This document shows positions 11,848 through 27,704 of a DNA stretch of 64,000 nucleotides, piece after piece (positions within the stretch are counted from its first letter, which is position 1; each line of letters starts with the position of its first letter). Origin of the DNA: Embiotoca jacksoni (lineage: Eukaryota; Chordata; Actinopteri; Embiotocidae); contig JAKOON010000032.1 of the NCBI GenBank assembly GCA_022577435.1, positions 2,767,047 through 2,831,046 of the forward strand. Reading direction: 5' to 3'. The translations under genes were made by a program, and so were the position numbers. The notes beneath the pieces are model-generated. The model saw nothing but the letters and a program-made list of their open reading frames with translations, ran no database searches and had not been told where the DNA came from.

Positions 11848-13929
11848 TGAAACATGTTCCCATGGTGATGGTTCCAGACAGAGGATGCGTATATAAAATC
11901 CCTTTAAATAGGTCTGTAACGGAGGTTGTATAAGTCTGAGGTCAAACTGGCTCCTCTTCTTGTTTCCTTCTGGACTCGTCTCATACTGATGATGATCTGG
12001 TCATGATGGCCCTGAATCCTTCAACTGGAGGGGCAGAAAGATGAACATAATCCAGCTGAGTCAGAGGAATTCAAGTTTCTAAAAAGAAAAATGTGTCAAA
12101 GCATTCACGTAGATTCTTCCATTCCTCTGTCTCTTTTTTTTTTCTTCTCTTTTACAGAAAATAAATAATTATTTATTTGAAGAATGCTTAGTTCTTTTCT
12201 ATCTATTATGTCAGAGCAGAAATTTGATTTGATGCTTTTGATAAATGTGTTTTCATGGCAATATTTCTGTAATGATGTGAGGACATTGTGGGGAATAGGA
12301 GCCATACATCAAGCGGTTTCATTCAGTTGCTTTCTCCTCCGAGTTGCGAGCCCACCGCTCACGGCTGTGATAGGATTTTGGGGACCGGAGCTTCGGGAGG
12401 CCAGGTTGAAGCTCAAGCTTGTAAGTAACAATGATATATGATTCACCCACTCATCTGAATGACTCCTACTTGTCTATGTCAGCGCTTATGCAACACAGTT
12501 CAGCTGTTTTTCATAGATGCAGACAAAATTAGACCAGAATATTTAACCCTTTTAGACCCATATGCCACTTCTTCATATGAAAAGTGTGTTCACGAGGACA
12601 CAAATGAGTGGAAGGTGTGGCTGTCTCTTGATTTCCAACGAAAATTGGCTCTCCAGGGACCTTGGAGCCATACAACAAAAGTGGTGCTACATGCATCTAT
12701 GTATATTTCCCATCTGTGTATGAGAGACCTTTGTGTCTGAGTCTCACTGATAGTTCACTGTGATGAAAGAAGACCCAGCGGGGGGCATCATACCAGAGAT
12801 GGAGGGGGGTGGGGGCATTGAAGGAGGAAGGCTGAGTGTGTAGGACTTGAATAAGAGGTTTATAGTCTGGAGGACTGTAGCTGTCTCCAGGTTTCATCGG
12901 GTTAAAAACTTCAGCGCCGTTCAAAGATGCACTTGAAAGGACGTCCCATTATTTATTCATCAATGCAGCATCTCATATATAGGAGTAGAGATGCTCAATA
13001 TGCTCTCAATTACTTGTCTGTCGAGGAACTGCGTGTGCACGAATATGCTTGCATGAAGACAATGCCGGAATAAAAGGTCTTTTAAGAAGGCAGCGCTACT
13101 CAGGCAGCGGTCTGTTTATAGCAGACAAAGCTTGTGTAAAAGCAAACAAAACACTCCATCCATTGAAAATGTGTTGGTGCTCCTACCTGTGCAGACATTT
13201 GGTTGTCATTAGGCAGACTATAACTGCACAAGACAGCACATCATCTGTGCACAGGAAAGGTGAGACAATCCAAATATCACAGGAACACTTAGCCAGTCAG
13301 TTATGTGGGGAGGAGGAGGGAGGGTGGGGGGTGGGGGGGGGATTTTGTAAAACACAGGAAACAGCATCCAAGAGCCAGTGGATATAAAGTGTAGCGCCCT
13401 TCATCTTGCTGCATGTTTCTTCCTGATGTGAGTAGTAAGTCGAGATGAGGCTTCAAAGCAGGCTTTCGACCCGTTCCCAATATTCACCTCAGGCTGGGTT
13501 GGTCTCGGTGTGTACAGTGTGCTGCTGACACAGATCTGAGGCTGTGTAGCAAAGCTGTGGTGCACTGCCCTCATCTGGTGCAACACAGGAATCAGCTTCA
13601 CTCTGTACTGTATATCTCATGTAAGCACATGGATGACTGTTGATATATAATAACATTTTAGATGAGTATCATTATATTTACAGTGGTGGAGGGAGTACAC
13701 CGATCCTTTACTTACAGGGTACGTTAATAATAAACTGGAACATCGTGTTTTTCTAAACCTTTTCTGCTTGGAAGTTTCAAATCTCTTTGACCTCTGACTC
13801 CACCCAGCAGTGACATCACTGTGTCCTCCAGCATAGTGACAAAGTTCAGTCTTGTTTTTGGTGCTGGTCTATAAAAATAAATTCGATAGGGGTGGGCAAC
13901 ATAGATCAAAAATTATATAACAATATTTC

Positions 13930-14385
13930 AGGTAGAGCCCGACTGATGCTTGATGTTGTGGGCTGATACCAATATCATAGGGAGTTGAAAAATTCTGAAA
14001 AATTCTGATATGGATGCATCAGGCAATATACTTTTCATATACAGTATATATTCTGTATATATATATAAACACGATATTGCCTTAAATGGGGTTATTAAAA
14101 ATATTTTACTCTTGTGACAAAGTGGTATGTAATGGAGGTGGGATGCTTTATTGTCCACACTGACATTAGTACACTAGCACAAACTTCACTAATAATTTAA
14201 TAGTTATGAATACAAATTTAGAAAAAAGCACTTATTGAAAAATTTCTAATTTACCTCAAGGATCTTTTTCTGAATTCTTCTGTTCTTAAAAGATTTCATA
14301 TCAGCAGACATGGGCCAACATATAATCCAGTACTGATATTTCCGTGATAGGCCAATATTGGCCAATGAAAATTTCAGTGATAATA
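13930..14385 (+). repeat. Decayed dispersed repeat with GATATTGGCC-like ends
   Basis: The block opens with TAGAGCCCGACTGATGC and a GGCTGATACCAATATC segment, and closes with a related GATAGGCCAATATTGGCC. Similar sequence in the other orientation (GATATCGGCCCC, GAGTCGAGCTCTA) occurs at about 17770-17822. This resembles a widespread fish repeat with GATATCGG-type motifs; its class is uncertain. Confidence 0.4.
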
Positions 14386-14894
14386 ATATTCTTGATGACA
14401 TGACAAAATGCTGAAACATATTTTATTATTAATGTTAAGAACATACAATTGCAATAAAATAAGTTTTCTATGTCGGTATAAACGTGACAGTTTGCCTTTA
14501 AATATTCAGTTAAATTAACATTACTGTTTGTTGTACATTTGATCCTTTGGAACTAAACCACTTCCACACTCCTTCAGCGTGGAGCCACTTTCAGCACGTG
14601 TGCTGCTGCTGTATCTAAGTTACACACATAATGTATGTTGTACAAGTGTAACAGTTTGACATCATTACATCAGAAAGTTGGAATATTGGGATTATCGTGA
14701 AATAAATGTTACTTTTTTTTTAATCATATTTAAGTATAAGGATACTATTGTGAATGGTAAGATATGGTACACAGTGATAGTCACATTATTCTTTGCCATG
14801 TCAAGTATTTCTCAGTGAAACTATGTGGGTCAGATAGAAGAGCGATCTAAATCAAATCCTTTAAATGTGATTGGATTACTCATTGGGCACCACG

Positions 14895-14896
<2 letters not shown>

Positions 14897-14965
<69 letters not shown>
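14897..14965 (+). repeat. (CA)n microsatellite
   Basis: About 34 uninterrupted CA units. Confidence 0.97.
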
Positions 14966-14967
<2 letters not shown>

Positions 14968-15333
14968 CCCATATCTATGTTATCAGATTGGGTTGAGAAG
15001 GAGGAGGGATGAATTCATAAATTACACCTCAGCCACCCTCTTTTGAAATGTAAATGTAATGAAATGTAAAACGCTGACAGAGTCTGACCTGTAATATTTC
15101 TCTGTGGTACATGAGTCATATTAAACTGGATATTTATATGTGACCTACAGATAAAGTGTAAGTCATAAAATTACTGTATTTGTTACTGAAAGATAAAATA
15201 GAGGCATTTTGATATGATAACACTCAAGAATGATATAGTTTGACAAATTTGGGATAAAACGAGTAAATCTGAGAGGTTAGTAGAAGATTAAAACAAAGAG
15301 GAGACAAGAAATACAAAGATCTGTAATGCAAAT

Positions 15334-15383
15334 GTTTATATACATACATATATATATATATACATATATGTATGTATATAAAC
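15334..15383. repeat. AT-rich palindrome
   Basis: Twenty-base arms (GTTTATATACATACATATAT and its complement) around a short (TA)n centre. It lies just left of the copy B repeat. Confidence 0.8.
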
Positions 15384-15684
15384 TAAATTGCATTTAGCTT
15401 CAATGATACAAATCTTGAGTTTTCATGCAGTTTAGAGGGGAAGAGTTTAACCCGAGTTGATTTCTGTAGCTTTCCACTAAACGCCTCATGCAATTCACCG
15501 CTGCACGCTACAATTAACCAATGTTCGCTAAATGTCTCACACGGAAGCTATCAATACCCACTGAAATACAATTAACTGATGTTCCCCACTTAACTGAGAA
15601 AGGTTTGTGCACGAAATTAGTTTGAAAAGAGAAAAATGAAACTCATCTCTGTTGAAATGGAGTGATTTTATCTTTGTGCCCAAG

Positions 15685-17206
<1,522 letters not shown>

Positions 17207-17439
17207 CAAGTAGAAGCTATGCACTGGGTGGTAAATGCTGAAACGTTGCTGACGTTGCTGAAATTTACTCCTGGGTAAATTGAACAAAAGTTATGCATTT
17301 TAAAATGAAAACATTTAAGTGTGGATGTAGCCTAGGCATCTAAACGTGGGAACAAATGAAAAATGAATTATTTACATACTAGATGGCACTGAGGTATTCT
17401 GGGGGTGCCATAAAAGTATCAAAGCTCTGTGCCCTGCTC

Positions 17440-20400
17440 TAATCACAGATACAGTATATTGGTATTAGCGTATCTGATGTCCAACATGAACACTTTTTTA
17501 CAGAACAGAGGCGATGGCAGAAGAAGATGCTTGGAGTACTTTAGAAGTTGCTCCATTTGGTTTTTTTTTCTCTTTTAATTATAGTTCTTTATAATTATTA
17601 CCCTTGCACTAAAGTTGACTGTTTCAGTGCTCTGATGTCATTTTGGAAAATCTAGTTTACGGTTAAACTGTAAAATGTCCTGCCTCCATCACACATCTTT
17701 GTCACACATGTTTCATAATCAAATATTTGTTAATATACTGATATCATAATTCCTTTAATTCCAAATACCGTTTTCGATATCGGCCCCAAAAACCCTGTAT
17801 GAGTCGAGCTCTAATGCTTTATCCCACATTTTCACAAATGCGCTCACGGGTTTGACTCCCATCTATTTTCAAGGCTTCTCAGGGGCATAAATTTGAGTTG
17901 ACCTTCACAGCGATGACTCTGCTTGAGAAAATTGAATCCACAGCCGCCAGTAGCTAAATGAGCCCTCATACAGATAAAGAGGGAGTGTCAAACAGCTGGC
18001 TACGCGGAGACAGCTCACCCGTCTGCATGTGCTGCATTCCGCCCGAGGCTCCACACTCCACTTTGTCAGGGTTCCTGCTGTTACAACACTTTATTGTGTC
18101 TGATTCCTCTTCTTTCTCGCATTTTCCCCTTAAGAAAGGAACAGCTGAGACAGTAAGTCAGTGAGTTATTAGAAGTAACATGGATCACTTTTAAGACCGG
18201 AGAGTGGATAACAGCTTGAGCTGAAGTCTCTGGCTCTCTATTTCATTGCTCCACTGATCTGTTAATGTCACACACCAAAAGGCTGAAAAGAGTATTGATT
18301 GGACACGACGCCTAAAGGGCTTCACTGTCCTTTTCCAGACATCTTTGAGGTCTTAGATGTAATGTAACAGCCAAGATTTGACATCATGCCAGCATGGGAG
18401 GGGAGTGAAACCTCCACTTGAATAAATTTCAGTCGGGGTTTAACCATTTCCTGCAACAGTCCTTTTTTCTTTTGAGTTTGGCGATGTGGCTCATCTCCTG
18501 AAATTCTCCGAGAGCAAATTTAAAAAGGTCGTCCCTGAGTTCAAAGCCCTGCTGGCTGAGCCTTGGATACAAAACATTCGGATAAACATGAAGCCATAGA
18601 GGGGAAAACATCCTGAAATCACACAAATCTAAATGCTAATGCAGGACAAGGCGGGAGAGGAGAGGTGGAGGGAGAATGAAGCAGCGGTGCAGCTGCAAGG
18701 ATCAGTGCTGAATATTAGAGTGTGCAGAGGAAATCAGAAAAATCGGTTTATGGAGATACAGTTGGTTGTGGTCATATATGAATAGGCAGTATATAACCTC
18801 TTGCATTAAAACATCTGTACACAAAAGGGGCAACATGGTTAGTTAATCTTTTTCATGTTTCACCACATATTCACATTAACTTAGTATAGTGTCATATCAA
18901 ATATGTGAAAATAGAAGAAACAAACATAAACAATTAATTCTACAATGTAAATAAAAACCTATAAAAATAGACAATACATAATGTGTGCATTTCTTCCTTT
19001 GTTTTTACCCTTGCAAAGTTAAAGTGTCTTTTCTGTCTTTCGAACACCTCAAATACATTTTATCACTGAGCATCCTCAACGTTTCATTCTCTGGTTATCT
19101 CATCGTAAACTCCATCTGCAAATCTGACAGCCCCGTATCACTGCAAAGTGTGTAGTACACCCGTTAGTCCACTAGATGTTTTAGCTCATGGACATACATA
19201 TATGGCTAGCCCCTGCTGTGTTGACCTGGTTCCAAGTATGAGGTCACGTGATATGTGAAGTACAAATTGTGAATATTTCAATTATTTAAGCATAATTGTC
19301 ACCATTCTGCATATCTTCAGAATCATTTGCATTCATTTCTATAAAAACACCTGACTGAAACCAAGAGAAACGTAAAGAGAGAATTAGCACCAACAACTGT
19401 TTATCTCGGGGCGCTTAACTTCTAATAAACAACAAACAATGTTTTGACGAGAATGTACATAAACATCATAAAGCGATCAGGAGTCAAGTTCGTTAATGAC
19501 ACGATAATGACTTTATGAAATAAAAAAATGAAATTATTGTATTTCATGTGAGAATTTCAATGGGAGTCAATGGAGCGAGAGGCATTTTGGAGCCAGTCCC
19601 TGTTGGCCCTCAGTGGTATTACACTTTAAAGTACATCCACATTGCCTCCACTTTTTTTGACCGGCGGGCGACGTTCATTTACGTGTAAAGTCTACGCAAA
19701 ACGTGACACTGACACGGTGTCCTCTAGTGGACTGATGGGTGCATTACATGTTTTGTTGTGAGCTGAATCTGCACAGCAACATCTTAGCTTAAATCTGCTG
19801 CTGTTTTTCTGACTGCCTGACCGGTATCATTTCACATTAAACTGATGGTTGTCCAAATGAGCCAATGTGTCACGAGATGCAGTGAGTTTTAAGGTGCCCT
19901 TTGAGGGTTTATTTCAAAAAAGGTAACCTGATGACAAATCTATTGATTTTTGGGGCAAACATTAGCTGCTTTCCCTTGAAGAGAGTCAATAATTCTGCTG
20001 AGTGAATCTGTGAGCTGTATCCTCAGCGGCCTTCAATGGGAGGACAGTGTGCAGGCGTCTTCATTCGACCAAACAGCGGACTGACTGAAAGTGTAGCAGA
20101 ACGTCCACAGCACGAGAGAATATCTGCAGATTTACTGTTCTGTGGAGTCACGCTCCAGCAAAATCTCACACGTCTTGCTTTTTCAGCCAGTGTCATTATT
20201 GACTGGATAGTTCTGGTGTTAAACCAGGCGCACAGTTTGAAGTTTGAACAGAATAAAGCAGCAATACATGCATTTTTACAAACTTACAAAAATGAATTCT
20301 CCTTTGTTTTTGTCTGTTTCACACAACTATGAAGGTTATTTTATCATTCTTGTCCATCTGTATTTGTTGTCTCTGTCTGTGATCAGCATATTTTGGAAGC

Positions 20401-21480
20401 TAAAGACCAATCTGGCCTGAAATCTATTGTGAACATTCACACTCCCACCTGGAGTCACCATCAGGCTGCAGTTTGGGTACACTTAAATTGGAGCATTGAA
20501 TGTAACTGCTAATTGTAAGAGCTGTTAGGTGTTAGTAGAGGTCTGCACTCTGTGAAGTGTGTTATTGAGTGGTATCTATCCTCTGCTATCTTGGACAGCA
20601 ATGGTCAACTGCCTGATATTAATACAGACAGATTATATGCTGAACAAAAAGGATGTTATCGTATACTGTCAATGTAATATACAAATATTTTAGATTAGCA
20701 GCTGCAAGCTTTAGATAAATAATGATTACTTCCTGCAGTGTGGCAATAGAAGAGCAAATTCCGATTAATAAAGTGTATAAAATCAAAAAATTAAAAAATT
20801 AAAATAACATGAGAGTAAAGCTGGAGTGGTTGTAATGGTTCAAAAAGTCAATAGTAATATCCAGGCATCAGCTTTTTGAAAGGGAGGTGAAGCTCTAACA
20901 TTTGCATGCATGCATTAGTGGTGTTTAAGAGTTTAAGGGTTACACAGTAAAGCACACTCTATTTAATTCGGTAGCAGGAATTTGGAACAGCTGAAGTAGA
21001 AGGGTGGGCAAATGTTTGCACATTTAAATTCATGGAATGTGTGAACAGTGGCGATTGCAGCTCCATCTGCTCATTAAAATGATCACCACGTCTACCTTAC
21101 AGTAGGTTATTACAAGTTCTGCAGTGTTCAGAAGCCTTTACGCACTTCATTGTTCTCGGATAACAGTTCTTCCCCGGGGTATACACGGGCTGGCAGGTTG
21201 CACAGTAGCTGCTTTTCATCATGAATGTATATATCTGGATAGCATAAGTCAGAGGACATAGCCATGCAGTGAATGATGATGTTCCAACTCGTTTGCTAAA
21301 CCCAGCTTTGGCCAACAGATTTTTTTTTGTTGTTATAACTCAATATTCTTGCATTTAAATGATTGAATAACAAAAACAAAAACAAAGGAATGACCTTGTT
21401 GTAAGAAAGACAACAAGATTAGGTCGATATTTTCAATGTTATCCTTAGGTCAAGCTCAGAAGGATGTGGAAAAATGAATG
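17440..21480. other. Intergenic DNA with one MITE-like element
   Basis: Mostly unremarkable AT-rich sequence. The element at 19152-19747 is listed separately. A GATATCGG-type repeat fragment lies at about 17690-17822. No exon was recognised. Confidence 0.5.
19152..19747. mobile_element. MITE-like element, AGTCCACTAG family, copy 1
   Basis: Terminal inverted repeats of about 26 bases: left GTAGTACACCCGTTAGTCC then ACTAGATG; right, read on the other strand, GTAATGCACCCATCAGTCC then ACTAGAGG. Inside the right end is ACGCAAAACGTGACACTG, shared with copy 2. The interior has no coding capacity. Confidence 0.7.
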
Positions 21481-21498
21481 GAAATTGTATTTTCTGAT

Positions 21499-21905
21499 AG
21501 TGTATGGTTAGCATTGTCGCCTCAAAGCAAAAAGGTTCCGGGTTTGAATCCGGGCCTGGGCCTTTCTGTGCGGAGTCTGCATGTTCTCCCTGTGCCTGCG
21601 TGGGTTCTCTCCGGGTACTCCGGCTTCCTCCCACCATCCAAAAACATTAGTCTCAGGTTAATTGGTGGTTCTACAAATTGCCCTTAGGTGTGAATGAGAG
21701 CGTGAATGGTCTTTGTTTCCGTGTGTCTCTACGTGTTGGCTCTGTGATGGACTGCCGATCTGTCTAGGTTGTACCCTGCCTTCGTCCAATGTGAGCTGGG
21801 ATAGGCTCCAGCCCCCCTGTGACCCTGTTCGGGATAAAGCGGGTATAGATAATGGATGGATGGATGGATGGATGGATGGATGGATGGATGGATGGATGGA
21901 TGGAT
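21499..21905 (+). mobile_element. tRNA-derived SINE with (ATGG)n tail
   Basis: A tRNA-like head carries an A-box-like TGGTTAGCATTG (21505-21516) and, about 36 bases on, a B-box-like GGTTTGAATCC (21541-21551), the RNA polymerase III promoter layout. The body (GCATGTTCTCCCTGTGCCTG, CTCCGGGTACTCCGGC, GGGATAGGCTCCAGCCC) is a sequence common in fish genomes, and the element ends in 3' (ATGG)n at 21851-21905. A 7-base direct repeat, ATTGTAT, occurs at 21484-21490 and 21909-21915 and may be the target duplication, though it is short and AT-rich. Confidence 0.8.
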
Positions 21906-24900
21906 GATATTGTATGGATAAATAAACATTTTCTTTTGGCAATTTAAGTTATAACAATAATTTTAACTTTTGGAGAACGAGTCAAAACTATAAATCGGTA
22001 AGCCAACTCAAGGATGTTGCAAACCAAGTTTAATTTTCCCTTATGAGTCTGATACCCATTTTTGTCCATTATTTGTTTTAGCCAAATCACTGTCCAAACA
22101 TCTAGACTTCTGCTTTGTCAAAGCCACATGATCTCAAATAACTGCACAATGTGAATTTACACATAACAATAACTCTAACCAAAATCTAATTTCAGTACTT
22201 GCCAAATTTCTTTTACAGAATTATCATATGAGCATTTTTACGTTTGAGTAGAAATCAACATACAACTAACTATTTTCTAACATTCAGTTTGACTCTGACA
22301 AACATAGTATACAAATGGATGTTATTTGTCTAAACTGTAAACATGTTTGTATTTGCTGAAATAAATAACTATACATATAAGTGAAAAAATATAAGTAAAT
22401 AACAGACATATTTCTAATAATGAATGAAGAAAACCTGATGTGTTCTCGGGAACGTATGAGCTGTCCAGCATACCTGCAGATCCTTATTCACTAAGTCATT
22501 AATTTTCTTTGCCCATCTGCTCCTCTTCTGTAGGGGTGTAGGGGAGATAGGAGGGAGTGCGGAGCCTCCCCCAGCATGCACTGGGAGGAAAGCATGGTGA
22601 GAAAAAATGAGTCATGGCTCTGAGAGAAAATGATAGTCAGAGTAGTTCGGTGCGTTTGAACTCATTCTTGGCGAACTAACACGAGCCTCGTTGCGTCAGG
22701 CAAAACATAAAAGTTGAATGAAGCATAGTTAATGTGCTTTGATTCTCTGCGGACCGAGATGTGCTTTCTGAGCGGGAAAACGAACAAGCAGAGAAAGGAA
22801 AAGTTAATTTGGTGTGTAAATGCCAAACCAAAACAATTTACCCTATTTCACTAAACGGAGCAGCTCCAATGTGTTGCCTTACACCACAAGGCTTTTGATG
22901 TAGACCGCAGCTCCCACAGAAATGCTTTCAAATGCAACTGTTCATTATTTACTGTGAGAAGAGTTTCATGAATAATGGGATCTTTTAAATGGTAATACTC
23001 AAGTAAAGTACAAGTACCTCAGAATTGTATTGAAGTAAAGAGCCTAAAGCTTCATTACTTCCCATTTTTCTGCCCTTGTGTTTCTACATGCGTGTTGTGT
23101 AGCGTTCTTTTCTTGGATTTTTAATGATGATCATATCGCAAGTCCACACATAAAAAGCAATCTAAGAGTCTGGCGCATAGCAGCTGAATAATTCTGTTTC
23201 AGTGCTCAGTTAATAATCAGTCAATCAATGACTGCATTTGTAGATCATTTTTAAAGTGTTTACATAAATATACATTTAAACCAAAAAAATTAACTAAAAA
23301 TTGTTTGTAGAATATGATTGTATGATTATAATTTGGTGTGACGGTTGATATTTCTGTTTTCTATGACTAATATAACAATGAATAATGAAAATTATTCAAT
23401 CAAAAATAATACATTTTAAAGATGACAAAATGATAAATGGCCAATCAGAGCTTGTGTTGCAGCTCTGTGATTTTGTGGTACAGTGGTTGATTGTCTTAAA
23501 GGAGCAGTGTGTAGAAATATTGTGAGTAGGCGATACCCAGACGCTATAAGGCTATGATACAAAATACTGTGTGGAAATAAACGAACAAAATGTTAAGTCA
23601 TATTATCTGTTACTACATTTGGAGACATTTGTATCCCAGCAGGAGCCATTAAGGTGTAAATTTGACTTGTAATGAGATGATGAAATGATGAACCAGAGCC
23701 TTTTTTTTCCTTTTGACCCACAAACAACAGATTTCTTTAAACATGATAAAAAACAAAACAATAAATCCATCGTTGCCAGATGTGAGAGCTGAGCTGGGGC
23801 TGTTAAAACAAGCCTAACCAAAGTTTTTCATTTTTACTGCTCAGGCAAGAGAAAGACGTTTATCTTTGGATATGAAAAGAGAATTCAAGGAAAGAGTTTT
23901 TCAAGCGTTAGAAGAAAATGAAACCTTTATGTTGTTTGAAAAAACACCGATAGAAGCAGAGAAGCTTCTTCTCTGCTTCTATCGGTGTTTTTTCAAACTG
24001 CGTTTCACAGTTGCCCATTGGACAGACAAACTTATTTTCTTATTTTGCTTGTTTTCATTTAGAAGGTGAAATAAGCACAGCCACAAGCTGTACAGTATCA
24101 TTTCACATGCTCATCATTTGTTCCCGTACTGCAGGATTTGATCTGAAGGAATTGGGTGAGATAGAAATCTCCAGGTGGGAACGGAACAGAGGCTGCAGGA
24201 GTTTTGTTGTTGCAATAACGATCAAAGATTGTCTTGGTTTCTCTTTCTTCTGGGGATTTTTGTGCCGCAGACCCCTGCGACGATTTGCCCTTCAGCCTGG
24301 CCGGTTTCTGACAAAGAGCTGGGTACATGGTGGGTTCTTCATGGTTTGCAGTCAGGCTGGTCAAGCTGAAAGACAACAGGCTACGAAGTGTAACAGAGCT
24401 GTCATTCTTTAAGTATAGCTATTCTTCTGAATTGGATGTCACTTTTATATCAGATTAGACCTAAAAACCTTTTCACAGTTTAAAAGTCTGCCACTCCAGT
24501 GATAAAAGTTCAGATAGAACTCATCACACAATCCCAAGTCATCTTTCTGCTTTGAAATTACTTCACTAAAGTTGATAAAAGGTCTTGAAACAAGCTCACA
24601 TACACTGAAAGTGGAATTTTCTCAACATATTTCTCAGGGGTAGTTTAGATTTTTAACAGGATAAATTATTTATGAAGGTAAAGATTTATATTCAGCACAG
24701 CCTTTACCACTCATCCGAGCATCAAAGTAAAAATCTTAAGACGAAGGTTTGGTAGTTTGGTTGACGGTACATCGCCAGTGTTTCAGGATTTCTAGAATAA
24801 ACAGTACTACACATGGTTTCTGAGCTTGTTTCAAAACAGCTGTACCTTTTCATATCTTGCAGTAGAGGCACGGATTGAACACGGAGCCGCTAATCGATCC

Positions 24901-27700
24901 CAGGCCCCAAATCAAATTACTTTTCAATAACCAGAGGGTAACAATACAAACAGAGGAGGAATTGTTCTCTTAGGCCTTGTACAAGTGACAAATGTGCTTT
25001 CCTTTTGAAGTCTTTGACTCGAGAAACGGAGGAGAGAAAGAGAGGAGATGTGAAATAAACGTACTGATGTGTCTTTACATTGACAAAGAAAGCAATAACG
25101 TTTTTAATAACCTCTTTTTTCTCGATTAACTCCTGCGGTGGTATCAATTTGGCACCTTCTTTGAGCATATTTCCAAAGAAATTGGTCTTAAAAAAATAAT
25201 ACCAGATAATTAGTTATATCCTTAGGACTAATATGCAAGAATAAAAATAAACTAATTCATTCTGATTGTATTGTTTGTATCTGTATGTGTTAGTTTGGGT
25301 GTGTATTTAACAGTGTCTAATCCCCTACTTAATTCTCGTCATAATTAGACAGAGTGGTGTATTAGTGGATGGAAGTATGCAAAATCAGTAAGTTGTTGGA
25401 GACGGCATAAGTTAAACCTGTAACCTCAAAAAGAGCAAATGAGACAACCTTCAACTTTCATGGTGTCACGGTGCTGGATGGAACGAATACCATACTAAAG
25501 ACTAAAACCAGTGAAACTTCCCAGTCCTTCCAGGATTTTGCAAAAGTGGTGTCTGATTGTTGCGATCCAAAATTTAGATTTTTGCAGCAGCTTTTCACAA
25601 AAATCATGATGTAATTTGTAGAGTTTTTAATGGCATTTTTGCAGTAAAATTGTCACAATTCAACAACATTTTAAGTTAAAAAAAACCAACTACCTCAAAG
25701 AGTAGTATATAATCACCTTCTATGCTAATATGCTTATTAGCTGCACATCACAAATATTTTATTTTAGTTATAGTCATTTTTTTATGAATTGTTTTGAACT
25801 TAGAGAAGCATTGGCTAGCATGCAGTTTGTTTTGATGATGATAGGAGAGGGAGCACAGCCTTTCTAATTGTAAATGAGGAGTTAAGTTTGTGAATAAAGC
25901 TGTGATTCTTTCCGCAAAACTTCTGTTGAGAAATTTCATTGCAGAAAAATGATGGACATTTAGTAAATTTCTAGCTCCCGCAAATATTGCAGAGATTGAT
26001 TGCATTTATGTTAAGTGTTGCAATTGTAAGATCTTGATTTCCCAGGAGGAACTGACTTTAGTCTCCCCCTTCTGCCAGTTTGAGTAATTACAAAAACACT
26101 GTTGAGGAGTGCTTACTTTATAGACCTAGCCTATACTCTGTCGCCACTGTTGCGATTGTAAAACCATTGAGAAAATGTTTTTCTGCCTCACAATCCCCAC
26201 GAAATGACTTGCTACCTTGTCAGAATTTGATCCATCTGGAAAGTCTGGGGAGCTGCTTTATTTTATTATTTTATTCCAAATCATGTGAGGATAGGGAAAA
26301 CCCAGAAGTGAGCTGTCACGTGGCAGAAGTTGCAGGTATGCATGCGCTTTGTGGGAATGTCTCACTAAATATCACATCAAAAAATTCGATATACTGTGAA
26401 ATCCAGAGAGTTTATAATTGATTTGATAATCATCAGAATGAAATCTGACAAATGAATGTGATGATTAGGGACCATCTGGAATTAACCCAAGGATTCTCAA
26501 GTGTTCCCTTCTCGCCAGGTTTAGAGGAAACACTTTAAAGTATCCACTTTCTAAAGATTTATTGTGGCCCTAATTATGGACCCAGTAGGTTCGATCTGAT
26601 TCATCCGTGCCATTTCTTTTTTTAAACCCTCAGAGTGCCCATTCAGGATTTCCTCCTTCCCTGCCCTTAATTTTAGTGACAGCTATGTTTGCCCATCCTT
26701 CACAGCAGCCATCAAAAAAGCAGCTGCGGTCTATATTTTCCAGCACTGCATCAGCAGGGGACTGGAGACAGCAATCAGAGGGAAAGGTTTTGAGACAGCT
26801 GGGTTATAAAACCTATTGAGTCTAGAAGTCTGTAAAATATATTAAATTGTTATCTGGAGACCAAAGGAGGTATTTCGTTCAGTCTTATTCTCAGTCCTTT
26901 TGTGTTGAAGTCTTTGACAGGAGTTTATCTTGACCTCTTGTAGCTGCCAGTCGATGGGGAATTGAATCTAATAATAGCGAGAATAGAAGATACAATTATT
27001 GTGGCTTACAGAAGAGCAAATAGAATACTAGCAGCTAATTGAATTAGAGAACAGATGTTTTGATCTGCCTCCAGAAGAGACACTGTTATTGTATTATTAA
27101 TGCAAAAAAGGGCCTCAAATAGTCAAAATGTTCAAAGACTCAAGTCAGTAATTTATTTAATTTGTGATATTTTTCAGGTTTTGATTGTATCTTCCAGTAG
27201 AAAATATACAAACTGAAACATGGCAACAGTGCAAGAACCTTTTTTTTGTACCGTGTTACAAAATTCTTGAGCAAACCTCTCCTGGTGTTCTCTCAGTTTT
27301 CCCCAGTTTACGTTACTTGGCACCCAATCTTGAATCTGATTGTGTGCGATGATAGCTGAAGCCAGCGGGCAGAACGTGGGAGGCAGGCAGAGGTTGAGAG
27401 AGGAGCAGTTTGATGGACACGGGATGAAAGGGAATGGTCACTGACTGGGAGGCTTTTGAGGCGAGAAGTCAGAGGAACAACAACAAAAAATAATAACAGT
27501 GTGAATATCTAGAGTACAGCAAAGAATGAATCTGTACTCAAGCCATTTCTTTAAGCACAGCCAGTGACCTATCATGGAAATGATACAAGATCCGGGGAAG
27601 TGATGTACCAATAAGTCATTTCATAATGCTTTTATCACTGAGTCACAGTGTTAATAAAATCGGCTTTGAAATATCTCAAGGTTATAACAGCTTAAGTCAC
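21906..27700. other. Intergenic DNA, no gene seen
   Basis: AT-rich sequence without recognisable exons. Notable content is the perfect hairpin at 23934-23998 and a MITE-type terminus (TAAAGGAGCAGTGTGTAG) at 23496-23513 whose other end I could not locate. Confidence 0.5.
23934..23998. repeat. Perfect inverted repeat (31-base arms, 3-base loop)
   Basis: The left arm 23934-23964 and right arm 23968-23998 are exact reverse complements, separated by CTT. The arm starts GTTTGAAAAAACACCGATAG and ends AGCAGAGAAG. No mismatch is present, unlike typical microRNA precursors. Confidence 0.95.
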
Positions 27701-27704
27701 ACAT

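Larger units (their letters stand above)
8100..15400. other. Intergenic, 5' half of the cdh24-CARMIL gap
   Basis: AT-rich DNA with poly-A/T runs (8550-8705) and (CA)n/(TG)n tracts at 9381-9438, 11525-11570, 11788-11847 and 14897-14965. No open frame here showed a recognisable domain or splice borders. Upstream non-coding exons or enhancers of the CARMIL gene could lie here but cannot be seen from sequence alone. Confidence 0.5.

Noticed and set aside
23934..23998. Interpretation of the perfect hairpin as a microRNA gene
   Set aside because: Perfect 31-base pairing with a 3-base loop lacks the bulges and larger terminal loop of animal microRNA precursors.
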